A DNA stretch of 6,485 nt from Cyclobacteriaceae bacterium (GCA_025455225.1 JALOMY010000168.1:1-6485); one strand, 5' to 3'. Shown: positions 1 to 6,485, numbered from the stretch's first letter. The notes: generated by a model from the sequence alone, not told the origin. Numbers and translations: made by a program.

Positions 1-1601
1 TGAAAAATACCTCCGACTATAAAATCATCCGTAAACCGCTGCCGCGCCAGGACAATCCCATCAAAGTAAACGGTAAAGCCGTTTTCGGAACCGATTTTCG
101 TCTGCCCGCAATGTTGTTTGCCGTTGTTGAACGAAGCCCCCGATTCGAAGGAAAAGTAAAAAACATTAGCGACAGCGAAACACTTAAAGTGCCCGGAGTA
201 AAAAAAGTTGTGAAAGTACAGCGTGATACCTTCAGCCATATGAGGGAGGGTGTTGCCGTGGTTGCCGATACACTTTGGGCTGCCATGCAGGGACGAAAAG
301 TTTTAAAAGTAGAGTGGGATGATTCCGGCTTTCAACACGATGACTCGGAGAAGCTTTACTCGCGCATGCGGGAAATGGCCAGGGGTGAAATCATTTCATA
401 CCGTACAAAAGGAAATTTTTCTGATGCGTTCGCTAAAGCGGAAAAGAAAATCGAAGCGTATTACGAGACTCCGTATGAATCGCACAGTTGCATGGAGCCC
501 CTAAACTGTACCGCACGCGTAACCGAAGACAAAATTGAAATCTGGGGCCCGATACAGGCACCCGACTGGGTCCAAAGTAACCTGAGCCAGCACTTTAAGT
601 TGCCTATGGAAAAAGTTGTGGTCAACATGACCTTCCTGGGTGGAGGCTTTGGGCGAAAAGCGTTTACAGACTATCCTTATGAAGCGGCCTACCTTTCTAA
701 AGAAATCAAAGCACCGGTACAGGTAGTCTGGACAAGAGAAGACGACATGACCATCGGACCGTTCAGGCCCGGTATGGTGTATCGCTGTTCAGCCGGATTA
801 AACAACGGGCGCATTTCTGCCTTTGAAACAAAAATGGCCGGCCAAAACATGGGGCAACAAGAACCCGGTGCCGACCGGAAAGGCTACAACGACAGCGTTA
901 CGGAAGGATGGTTGGAACCGTATTTCAATTCAATTCCCCACTACAGTTTTGGCGATGCCCCGTTGAACTCGCACATCCCCGTGATGTGGTGGCGATCGGT
1001 GTATGCATCAACTAACGGATTTGCCTATGAAAGTTTTATGGATGAATTGGCTCTCGAAGCCGGGCAGGATCCGTTGGCTTTCCGAAGACAATATCTGTGG
1101 GAAGAACGTTACCAGCATTTAATTGATCGCCTGGAAGAAGTAAGCGGTTGGAAAACACGGAAGAAAAACGAAGGTTATGGAGTAGCGATAACCGAGTGCT
1201 TCTCCAGCATCGTAGGTGAAGTGGTAAAAATATCGCGCAAACCTTCAGGTGGCATAAAGATTGATAAAGTTTGGGCCGTGATGGACTGTGGCTGGTACGT
1301 TAACCCGGACATTGTCAAAGTCCAGGTCGAAGGAAGCATTGTAATGGCTTTAGGTGCAGCCACAAAACATGAAACTACCTTTGCCAACGGTATGGCCGTA
1401 GAAAAAAATTTCGATAAGTATAAAATGCCACGCATACATGAAATACCCGAAATAGAAGTCTATGTAATGGATAACGATGAAAAAGCCGGTGGTGTGGGCG
1501 AACCTGGTCTGCCTCCTTTTACTCCGGCACTCACCAATGCCATATTTGACCTCACGGGTAAACGAATAAGAAAACTCCCTTTTAATTTAGATACTGTTTG
1601 A
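1..1601 (+). CDS. Molybdopterin-binding large subunit, xanthine dehydrogenase / IorB-like (beta-1), 5'-truncated by window edge
   Basis: This is the C-terminal part of a periplasmic-type molybdenum hydroxylase large subunit, which would bind the Mo-pterin cofactor and hydroxylate an N-heterocycle or aldehyde-like substrate. The frame is open from base 3, giving 532 visible residues. An ATG at 111 is internal: the residues before it (NPIKVNGKAVFGTDFRLPA) already match the family and align with residues from about 188 of the second large subunit downstream. Roughly 185-200 N-terminal residues, including any Tat signal, are therefore missing. Visible motifs are CMEPLN (from base 489), the cofactor loop GGGFGRK (from 639), VVWTREDDM (about 723), WWRS followed by ESFMDELA (about 987-1046), and GVGEPGLPP with the expected catalytic Glu codon at 1500-1502. 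The WRS variant is closer to classical IorB than the WRAP of beta-2, so the two are divergent paralogs. A cytochrome c gene follows after 19 bases, probably in the same transcript. Family assignment is firm; the substrate is unknown. Confidence 0.93.
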   Translation, partial: KNTSDYKIIRKPLPRQDNPIKVNGKAVFGTDFRLPAMLFAVVERSPRFEGKVKNISDSETLKVPGVKKVVKVQRDTFSHMREGVAVVADTLWAAMQGRKVLKVEWDDSGFQHDDSEKLYSRMREMARGEIISYRTKGNFSDAFAKAEKKIEAYYETPYESHSCMEPLNCTARVTEDKIEIWGPIQAPDWVQSNLSQHFKLPMEKVVVNMTFLGGGFGRKAFTDYPYEAAYLSKEIKAPVQVVWTREDDMTIGPFRPGMVYRCSAGLNNGRISAFETKMAGQNMGQQEPGADRKGYNDSVTEGWLEPYFNSIPHYSFGDAPLNSHIPVMWWRSVYASTNGFAYESFMDELALEAGQDPLAFRRQYLWEERYQHLIDRLEEVSGWKTRKKNEGYGVAITECFSSIVGEVVKISRKPSGGIKIDKVWAVMDCGWYVNPDIVKVQVEGSIVMALGAATKHETTFANGMAVEKNFDKYKMPRIHEIPEIEVYVMDNDEKAGGVGEPGLPPFTPALTNAIFDLTGKRIRKLPFNLDTV

Positions 1602-1620
1602 ATTGATTAATGATTGAACT

Positions 1621-2025
1621 ATGAAGAAGATTTTTGTTGTGCTAAGCCTGATAGCAACGGGCAGCATGTTCCTATCCTTTCAGCAAAAACCGTTTGACCT
1701 AAAAGCCAGCATGAAGCGTGGTGAAGAATTGTACATCAGTTATTGCTTATCGTGCCATATGGATCAGGGTCAGGGAATTGAAAATATTTATCCGCCTCTT
1801 GCGAAAGCGGATTACCTGATGGCTGATAAAAACCGGTCGATCGATCAAATCCTTCGGGGTGCTAAAGGAGAAATGACTGTGAACGGTAAGAAATACGATA
1901 TGGAAATGCCGGGCTTTGACCTCACCGATGAAGAGGTAAGTGATTTGCTGAATTACATTCGCAACTCATGGGGCAACAAAGGCGCAGCAGTTACTCCGGC
2001 TGATGTTAAGTCGGTTCGTAAATAA
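1621..2025 (+). CDS. Mono-haem c-type cytochrome, periplasmic, probable electron acceptor of the Mo hydroxylase
   Basis: A 134-residue small cytochrome c. Residues 1-20 form a Sec-type signal peptide (MKK, then a hydrophobic stretch to about F20). No cysteine lies near the cleavage region, so it is probably soluble in the periplasm rather than a lipoprotein. The single haem-binding motif CLSCH is at residues 42-46. The likely distal Met ligand is M96 in the MPGF motif (M94 is the alternative), followed by a typical C-terminal helix, LTDEEVSDLLNYIRNSW. Length and motif order fit a class I cytochrome c. It lies 19 bases after beta-1 and before the Fe-S subunit. Cytochromes c accept electrons in related enzymes that lack an FAD subunit, such as nicotinate dehydrogenase NicAB, so the same role is inferred here. 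No Shine-Dalgarno sequence is visible before the ATG. Confidence 0.93.
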   Translation: MKKIFVVLSLIATGSMFLSFQQKPFDLKASMKRGEELYISYCLSCHMDQGQGIENIYPPLAKADYLMADKNRSIDQILRGAKGEMTVNGKKYDMEMPGFDLTDEEVSDLLNYIRNSWGNKGAAVTPADVKSVRK

Positions 2026-2036
2026 ATGATTTAGCC

Positions 2037-2068
2037 AGCCATTGCACGTTCCGTGCAATGGCTTTTTT
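2037..2068 (+). terminator. Intrinsic terminator after the cytochrome c gene
   Basis: A perfect 12-bp stem (2037-2048 with 2052-2063) closes on a 3-base loop and runs into six T residues (2063-2068). It lies 11 bases after the cytochrome stop codon and 26 bases before the start of the Fe-S subunit. It therefore separates beta-1/cytochrome from alpha/beta-2, either fully or as a partial read-through point. Confidence 0.88.
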
Positions 2069-2094
2069 GTTTCATCTGAATATACCTTTTCATT

Positions 2095-2562
2095 ATGGCA
2101 ACATTCAAATTAAACGTCAACAACAAGACCCACACCGTAGACGTTGATCCGGACACTCCTCTGTTATGGGTGTTACGCGATACACTCGGATTAACCGGTA
2201 CCAAATACGGATGCGGCATCGCCCAGTGCGGTGCCTGCACGGTTCATCTTAATGGCAATGCCATTCGTTCCTGTTCCTTGCCCGTATCTGCGGCAACAAG
2301 TGGAAAGATTACTACCATCGAAGGCCTCTCTGAAAATGGAACACATCCTGTGCAACTGGCCTGGGATGAAGAAGATGTTCCGCAGTGCGGTTATTGCCAG
2401 GCCGGTCAAATCATGACGGCCGCTGCATTCTTATCACGAAAGCCCAATCCCACCGATGCTGAAATTGAAACGGCCATGGCCAGTCATATCTGCCGGTGCG
2501 GTACCTACACCCGAATTAAAAAAGCCATTCGCCTGGCAGCAGAGAAAGGAGGTAAAAAATGA
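2095..2562 (+). CDS. (2Fe-2S)-binding small subunit of Mo hydroxylase, IorA-like (alpha)
   Basis: A 155-residue electron-transfer subunit of a molybdenum hydroxylase, similar to IorA, NicA and CoxS. The N-terminal plant-ferredoxin-like domain (about residues 1-77) holds one [2Fe-2S] cluster on C40, C45, C48 and C60. The C-terminal helical domain (about 85-150) holds the second cluster on C98, C101, C133 and C135, in the motifs CGYCQAGQ and CRCGTY. All eight ligands are present and the length is normal for the family. There is no signal peptide; a protein of this class is expected to leave the cytoplasm folded and bound to a Tat-exported large subunit. Its stop codon overlaps the start of beta-2 (ATGA), so it is almost certainly the partner of beta-2. 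It may also serve beta-1 if that gene lacks its own small subunit upstream. No Shine-Dalgarno sequence is seen before this ATG, which lies just 26 bases after a terminator. Confidence 0.96.
   Translation: MATFKLNVNNKTHTVDVDPDTPLLWVLRDTLGLTGTKYGCGIAQCGACTVHLNGNAIRSCSLPVSAATSGKITTIEGLSENGTHPVQLAWDEEDVPQCGYCQAGQIMTAAAFLSRKPNPTDAEIETAMASHICRCGTYTRIKKAIRLAAEKGGKK
2545..2553 (+). promoter_or_regulatory. Strong Shine-Dalgarno sequence for beta-2
   Basis: AAAGGAGGT lies 5 bases before the ATG at 2559, inside the last codons of the Fe-S subunit (its KGGKK tail). It is close to a full complement of the 16S anti-Shine-Dalgarno. It supports the chosen start and, with the ATGA overlap, coupled translation of alpha and beta-2. 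The other visible starts in the window (1621, 2095, 4854) show no such site. Confidence 0.8.
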
Positions 2563-4685
2563 AAACCAAAGCAATAACCTTATCAAGAAGATCCTTTCTT
2601 AAAGTTTCTTCATTAGCCGGGGGCGGAATCGTGCTTGGCTTCAGTACGGTTAAAGCAGCTTCCTCCATCCTGGATGATGCGGAGCTGTTTGAACCGAATG
2701 GATTTATCAAAATCACTCCGGATGGGATCATTACCATTATGGCACCCAACCCGGAACTAGGTCAGGGCGTAAAAACTTCCTTACCGATGATTGTGGCCGA
2801 AGAACTCGATGTAGACTGGAGTAAAATTGTTATTGAGCAGGCGCCATTAAATACAGAGAAGTTTGAACGTCAGGTAGCAGGAGGAAGCGGTTCTGTTCGT
2901 TCGAGCTGGGATAGCTTCCGCAAAGCCGGTGCCACAGCCCGCAAAATGTTAATCGAGGCTGCTGCAAAAAAATGGAATGTGAATACTGCTGAATGCACAA
3001 CCGATAAAGGATTCGTTGTCCATAAAGGATCGAACAAAAAAGGATCATACGGTGAATTCGCCAGCCTGGCTTCCACTATGGAAATACCAAAAGAGGTGAA
3101 ACTGAAAGATCCTTCTGAATATACCATCATCGGCACACGGCAACGCAACGTTGAAAATAAAAGCATCATCACCGGCAAAGCGAAATATGGTTTCGATACC
3201 AGGCGTGAAGGTATGCTGTTCGCAATGATAGCACGGCCATCGTTTGGCAAAAAACTAAAGTTATTTGATGATACCGCAACCCGTGCTGTTACCGGAGTGA
3301 AAAATGTGGTGCAGCATGAAAACTCAGTAGCCGTTCTGGCAACGTCAACCTGGGCAGCAAAAAAAGGACGTGATGCATTGAAACTGGTTTGGGAAGATGA
3401 CGGGCCGCTGGAAAGCACACCCGACTATATGGAGGCATTGAATAAACTGATTCAGCAAAAGTCGGATGCACCTAAACGAAACGATGGTGATGTCGATCAG
3501 GCATTTGCAGGTGCAGCTAAAATTCTGGAGACAACGTTTGAAGCTCCTTTCCTTCCGCACGCACCGATGGAACCCATGAACTTTTTTGCCGATGTACGCG
3601 AAGACAAAGCTGATCTTTACGGGCCCACCCAAACTCCGGCCCGAACCCGTACAGACGCTGCCAAAGCGCTTGGATTACCTGAATCGAAAATTACCGTAGG
3701 CATGTCGCGCCAGGGTGGTGGCTTCGGACGAAGACTTCAATCGGATTATTCGGTGGAAGCAGCTATGATTTCCAAACTGGCAAAATCACCGGTCCTGGTA
3801 GTGTGGACCCGCGAAGACGATATGCAGGGAGGTATTTACCGTCCGGCAGGCATGTACAATTACCGCGCTGCCATTAATGCCAATAAAGAACTGATCGGTT
3901 GGCATTTGCGCGCAGCAGCCGTGAACTCTGGAAATGCTTCGCGTGAAAATAGTTTTCCCGCAGGAGCTGTATCTAACTTCCGGGTAGATAGCCATAACCA
4001 CATTTCAAAAATCACAGTGGGCGCCTGGCGTGCGCCTAACCATAATTTTATTGCCTTTACGGAAGAAAGCTTCATCGATGAAATTGCCCATGAATTGGGT
4101 AAAGATCCGGTGGCCTTCAGGCTTGAGTTGCTTGACCGGGCAAAAAACAGCCCCTCCGGAAGCGTGGCGTACGATATTGAAAAATACCGCGGTGTTGTTA
4201 AACTGGCAGCCGAAATGGGTAACTGGGGCAAGCAAGGAGTGAATGGAATTTACAAAGGCTTTGGTGCGCATTTCTCCTTCGGCACGTATGTCGCCCAGGT
4301 TGCTGATGTTTCCATTGTCGATAATAAAGTGAAGGTGCATAAAGTATATTGTGCAGTTGATTGCGGACGGGTAATCAACCCGCTGGGAGCCGAACAGCAA
4401 ATTGAAGGGGGAATCATTGACGGTTTAGGCCATGCCCTCTATGGAGAATTAACCTTAACTAAAGGTGTTGCTGATCAGAAAAACTTCAACAGCTATAAGC
4501 TGATTCGCATTCCGGATGCACCGGATATCGAAGTTAAGTTTGTGAACAGCGATGCCCATCCGCAAGGATTAGGTGAACCCGGTTTGCCTCCAACGGGTGC
4601 GGCCGTTGCCAATGCTATTTTTGCCGCAACTGGTAAACGTCTTAAAAAGCAACCGTTCGATCTGCGCATCGAGCCTGGGTCATAA
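2559..4685 (+). CDS. Molybdopterin-binding large subunit with Tat signal, IorB-like (beta-2)
   Basis: A complete 708-residue large subunit of a periplasmic molybdenum hydroxylase. The N-terminus carries a twin-arginine signal (SRRSFLK at residues 9-15, then a Gly/Ala/Leu-rich hydrophobic stretch, with probable cleavage near VKA-A at 33/34), so it should be exported folded with its cofactor. Motifs in order: PELGQG (65-70, with the cofactor-side Gln Q69), GGSGSVRSSWDSFRKAGATA (108-127), the start of the second Mo-binding domain at GKAKYGFDTRREGMLFAMI (206-224), PMEPMN (336-341), GGGFGRR (386-392), VVWTREDDM (414-422), GAWRAPN (488-494), ESFIDEIA (503-510), DCGRVINP (601-608), and LGEPGLPP (671-678) with the expected catalytic Glu E673. 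Length is normal for IorB-type subunits, which are fused two-domain proteins. It overlaps alpha by 4 bases and is followed by a terminator. The isoquinoline name reflects the family only; aldehydes or other N-heterocycles are equally possible substrates. Confidence 0.95.
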   Translation: MKTKAITLSRRSFLKVSSLAGGGIVLGFSTVKAASSILDDAELFEPNGFIKITPDGIITIMAPNPELGQGVKTSLPMIVAEELDVDWSKIVIEQAPLNTEKFERQVAGGSGSVRSSWDSFRKAGATARKMLIEAAAKKWNVNTAECTTDKGFVVHKGSNKKGSYGEFASLASTMEIPKEVKLKDPSEYTIIGTRQRNVENKSIITGKAKYGFDTRREGMLFAMIARPSFGKKLKLFDDTATRAVTGVKNVVQHENSVAVLATSTWAAKKGRDALKLVWEDDGPLESTPDYMEALNKLIQQKSDAPKRNDGDVDQAFAGAAKILETTFEAPFLPHAPMEPMNFFADVREDKADLYGPTQTPARTRTDAAKALGLPESKITVGMSRQGGGFGRRLQSDYSVEAAMISKLAKSPVLVVWTREDDMQGGIYRPAGMYNYRAAINANKELIGWHLRAAAVNSGNASRENSFPAGAVSNFRVDSHNHISKITVGAWRAPNHNFIAFTEESFIDEIAHELGKDPVAFRLELLDRAKNSPSGSVAYDIEKYRGVVKLAAEMGNWGKQGVNGIYKGFGAHFSFGTYVAQVADVSIVDNKVKVHKVYCAVDCGRVINPLGAEQQIEGGIIDGLGHALYGELTLTKGVADQKNFNSYKLIRIPDAPDIEVKFVNSDAHPQGLGEPGLPPTGAAVANAIFAATGKRLKKQPFDLRIEPGS

Positions 4686-4737
4686 ATTCACGACTCGTTC
4701 TTGAATTGAACGATCCAGAAATATCGAATCCAACAGT

Positions 4738-4777
4738 AAATTCCGGTTAACGTTTTTTAGCCGGAATTTTCTTTTTT
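4738..4777 (+). terminator. Intrinsic terminator after beta-2
   Basis: A 13-bp stem (4738-4750 with 4757-4769, one G-T pair) with a 6-base loop runs into four T residues, a C and six more T residues (4767-4777). It lies 52 bases after the beta-2 stop codon and ends the alpha/beta-2 unit. Confidence 0.85.
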
Positions 4778-4816
4778 AGGCTAACCCCGGTACAGCTTTT
4801 TCTTTCGGCAATTTCT

Positions 4817-4824
4817 TACATTCG
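4817..4824 (+). promoter_or_regulatory. Weak candidate -7 promoter element for the metallopeptidase gene
   Basis: TACATTCG agrees with the Bacteroidota -7 consensus TAnnTTTG at all but one fixed position. It would give a 5' leader of about 25 bases before the ATG at 4854. No clear TTTG -33 element lies at the usual distance; only a run of T residues is found near 4797-4801. The gene follows a terminator and so needs its own promoter in 4778-4853, but this exact site is a guess. Confidence 0.25.
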
Positions 4825-4853
4825 TTATCGTAACCTAAACCATTTAATCACTT

Positions 4854-5648
4854 ATGAGCAGAAAACTAATAGCCCTGGCCACTTTATTCATGGCCGTTGT
4901 CCTCGTATCCTGCGAGATAACCGAATCCTCCCAACCGGATGAAATCTCAGATGCAACCCTTTCACAAATCAGCAGACTTGGGTTTAACACTGACAATGTG
5001 GTGCGCACGGATGGTGGGTACCTAGTTGAAGGTGACATCATTTTACATGATCATGATCTCACAACCAGCCCGGATGCGAAAACACTTCGTATTGCCGAAG
5101 TAGAACAGTACCGCACATTTAATTTGGTAACTGGAACGCCACGAACCATTGTAGTTACAACAAGTGGTAGAAATATCTCACAGCGTTTGTCAGACGGAAT
5201 AAATGGTGCTATTGCCCGATACAACTCTGAAAACCTGGGGATTACTTTTGTAAGGGGAGGTAGTTCAGGTGGAGGTAATATAAACATCAGTGTTGTTAAT
5301 ACACGTCAATACATTGCATCTGCAGGATTCCCCAGCAATGGTAATCCGTACAATTCAATAAGTTATTCGAAAGCCTATACTGAATATAGTCTTGGCTTTG
5401 TTACAACTGTAATTGCCCATGAAATGGGTCATTGCATTGGTTTTCGTCATACAGATTATATGAATCGATCTTATAGCTGCGGAAGTGGTGGCAATGAAGG
5501 ACAAGAGACTTCAGGTGTTGGTGCAGTTCACATCCCGGGCACACCAACAGGTCCTGATGCAGCTTCCTGGATGCTGGCCTGTTTAAGTTCCACAACCGAT
5601 CGGCCCTTCAATAACAATGATAAGACTGCCTTGAACTACTTATATTGA
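4854..5648 (+). CDS. Lipoprotein zinc metallopeptidase, M57-like (metzincin motif HExxHxxGxxH)
   Basis: A 264-residue putative secreted zinc protease. The N-terminus is a lipoprotein signal: SRK, then a hydrophobic segment, then the lipobox LVSC with the lipidated Cys at C20. The mature protein would begin CEITESSQPDE, an acidic start that could favour surface display in Bacteroidota, though this is only suggestive. The catalytic site HEMGHCIGFRH spans residues 189-199: zinc ligands H189, H193 and H199, and general base E190. M240 in SWMLAC is a candidate Met-turn 41 residues later. The stretch GFRHTDY, then AVHIPGTPTGPDA, and the C-terminal ALNYLY resemble the M57 'dual-action HEIGH' peptidase family, as I recall it. 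Four cysteines lie after the signal in addition to C20's lipid site or near the active site (C194, C209, C243 are downstream), so a disulfide is possible. No Shine-Dalgarno precedes the ATG. It is convergent with the next gene and appears to be a single-gene unit. Its substrate is unknown. Confidence 0.87.
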   Translation: MSRKLIALATLFMAVVLVSCEITESSQPDEISDATLSQISRLGFNTDNVVRTDGGYLVEGDIILHDHDLTTSPDAKTLRIAEVEQYRTFNLVTGTPRTIVVTTSGRNISQRLSDGINGAIARYNSENLGITFVRGGSSGGGNINISVVNTRQYIASAGFPSNGNPYNSISYSKAYTEYSLGFVTTVIAHEMGHCIGFRHTDYMNRSYSCGSGGNEGQETSGVGAVHIPGTPTGPDAASWMLACLSSTTDRPFNNNDKTALNYLY

Positions 5649-5667
5649 AAAAGGATATTGTTAATAT

Positions 5668-5695
5668 AAAAATGCCGGCATCAACCGGCATTTTT
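5668..5695. terminator. Bidirectional terminator between convergent genes
   Basis: A perfect 11-bp stem (5668-5678 with 5685-5695) with a 6-base loop is flanked by five A residues on the left and five T residues on the right, so it can end transcription on either strand. It starts 20 bases after the metallopeptidase stop codon. Its last base is shared with the stop codon of the - strand gene. Confidence 0.88.
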
Positions 5696-6485
5696 CATTG
5701 GATCACAACCAACTTTTGAATATAGGTCCTTCCGTCTTGTCTTTGTATGCGAACGAGGTAAGTACCGCTGACCATATCAATTGTGTTGATGGTTTTCACC
5801 GGTCCAAAGTCTTCGGCTTCCCGGATCACCCTTCCGTTAAGGTCCATTATCTGGATTAAGGCCAGATCAACATCATTGATGACTATATTCAATTCCTGGT
5901 TGCCTGAAAGTGGATTCGGATAGAGATAACAATCCTCATCACGGATCACGAGAACTTGCTCTGGATTACTGTAAACAACATCCCCATCAACCGTAGTCAG
6001 TTTAGCCCGGTACGTAACATTACCCGGTACGGGCGATGCGTCTTGCAATGAAAAAGCATTTCCTGAAACAGGTGAAGGCAGTTCAACCGGCTCAAAGGTT
6101 AACCCATTCCATCGCTCTAAAACCACCTCACGAAGATTATAAACAGTTCCCAACAGAACATCAAAAATCACCTCCGAGTCCGTTATTAATTCCCGGGGAA
6201 TAAAACTGATGAAGTAACAACCTGTTCCCTGCGTTTCATAATTGATGGTAAGCTCCCGGCTTCCTTCAATTCCGGAAAAAACAGGCACTTGGGTTATATA
6301 CTGTGTGGCAAGTTGATTCTTCTGAAGGATGGCAAACGTATCAGTTGTAAGAAGAATGGGTTCAAGGTATTTTTCTCCTAAGGAATATAGCTTATAATGA
6401 TCGGCTGAAGGAACCTGGTTCCAGAGCAACATTACTTCGTCTTCACATGTAAACCCTACCTTCAACCGCTGCGGTTTGGCGAGTG
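5695..6485 (-). CDS. C-terminal part of a T9SS cargo protein (fibronectin III-like region plus type A sorting domain), N-terminus beyond window
   Basis: The frame is open to the window edge, with 263 visible residues. A TTG at 6465 is internal, because the preceding residues LAKPQR continue into a typical fibronectin III-like opening (LKVGFTCEDEVMLLWNQVPSADHYKLYSLG in two overlapping parts). The visible part therefore has no start. In order on the - strand: a fibronectin III-like segment (about 6485-6290); a second beta-sandwich-like segment ending in AFSLQDASPVPGNVTYRAKL and DGDVVYSNPE (about 6250-5950); then a type IX secretion C-terminal domain (about 5931-5695) with YPNPLSGN, IQIMDLNGRVI, MVSGTYLVRI and the final KLVVIQ. 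This domain targets proteins through the outer membrane in Bacteroidota and is normally removed at the surface. The repeat-plus-sorting-domain layout is common at the end of secreted peptidases, but the catalytic or binding part is not in view, so no function is assigned. Confidence 0.9.
   Translation of the reverse strand, partial: LAKPQRLKVGFTCEDEVMLLWNQVPSADHYKLYSLGEKYLEPILLTTDTFAILQKNQLATQYITQVPVFSGIEGSRELTINYETQGTGCYFISFIPRELITDSEVIFDVLLGTVYNLREVVLERWNGLTFEPVELPSPVSGNAFSLQDASPVPGNVTYRAKLTTVDGDVVYSNPEQVLVIRDEDCYLYPNPLSGNQELNIVINDVDLALIQIMDLNGRVIREAEDFGPVKTINTIDMVSGTYLVRIQRQDGRTYIQKLVVIQ

Noticed and set aside
111..113. ATG at 111 as the true start of beta-1
   Set aside because: The 36 codons before it are open and encode conserved family residues that match the same region of beta-2, so the gene continues to the left of the window.
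1610..1624. A four-codon ORF (ATG at 1610, stop at 1622-1624) overlapping the cytochrome start as ATGA, possibly a tiny leader
   Set aside because: Four codons in an AT-rich gap arise easily by chance; there is no ribosome binding site or composition bias to support it.
2066..2090. TTTG at 2066-2069 with TACCTTTT at 2083-2090 as a promoter for alpha
   Set aside because: The spacing is 13 bases against the usual 19-21, the TTTG belongs to the terminator T-run, and the start of RNA would fall on the ATG. Kept only as a point within a finding.
2870..3418. Long - strand open frame (182 codons) inside beta-2
   Set aside because: It lies wholly antisense to a well-supported gene and its translation shows no recognisable domain; it is a shadow of the beta-2 codon pattern.
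4695..4713. Small inverted repeat TCGTTC / GAACGA with a 7-base loop after beta-2
   Set aside because: Six pairs with no T-run and no second copy; too short to call an operator, and a far better terminator follows at 4738.
6463..6465. TTG at 6463-6465 as the start of the - strand T9SS gene
   Set aside because: The frame stays open to the window edge with domain-like residues before it, there is no signal peptide after it, and a T9SS cargo needs one.

Overview
The window looks like ordinary chromosome from a Bacteroidota bacterium, most likely a Cytophagales-type relative (the lineage is inferred). The clearest sign is a type IX secretion (T9SS) C-terminal sorting domain at the right end. A lipoprotein with a M57-type protease domain, mid-range GC, and a lack of Shine-Dalgarno sequences before most genes agree with this.

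Left two thirds (1-4685, all + strand): a periplasmic molybdenum hydroxylase locus of the xanthine dehydrogenase / isoquinoline 1-oxidoreductase (IorAB) class. In order it holds (i) the C-terminal three quarters of one molybdopterin-binding large subunit (beta-1, cut by the window edge), (ii) a small mono-haem cytochrome c, (iii) an intrinsic terminator, (iv) a two-cluster [2Fe-2S] small subunit (alpha), and (v) a complete second large subunit with a Tat signal (beta-2), overlapping alpha by 4 bases and followed by a second terminator. The likely scheme is that substrate is hydroxylated at the Mo centre of beta, electrons pass through the two [2Fe-2S] clusters of alpha, and the periplasmic cytochrome c takes them to the respiratory chain. 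No FAD-binding medium subunit is visible. The substrates are unknown.

Right third (4686-6485): a 168-base spacer with a terminator and only a weak promoter candidate, then a + strand lipoprotein with a metzincin-type zinc site (M57-like peptidase). It converges, across a shared bidirectional terminator, on the 3' end of a - strand T9SS cargo protein whose N-terminal part lies beyond the window.

Nothing here is clearly a new system. The most interesting point is the pairing of two divergent, apparently active Mo-binding subunits with one visible Fe-S subunit and a dedicated cytochrome, split into two transcription units by a terminator. No RNA genes, CRISPR arrays, insertion sequences or long repeats were seen, and no gap exceeds 300 bases.
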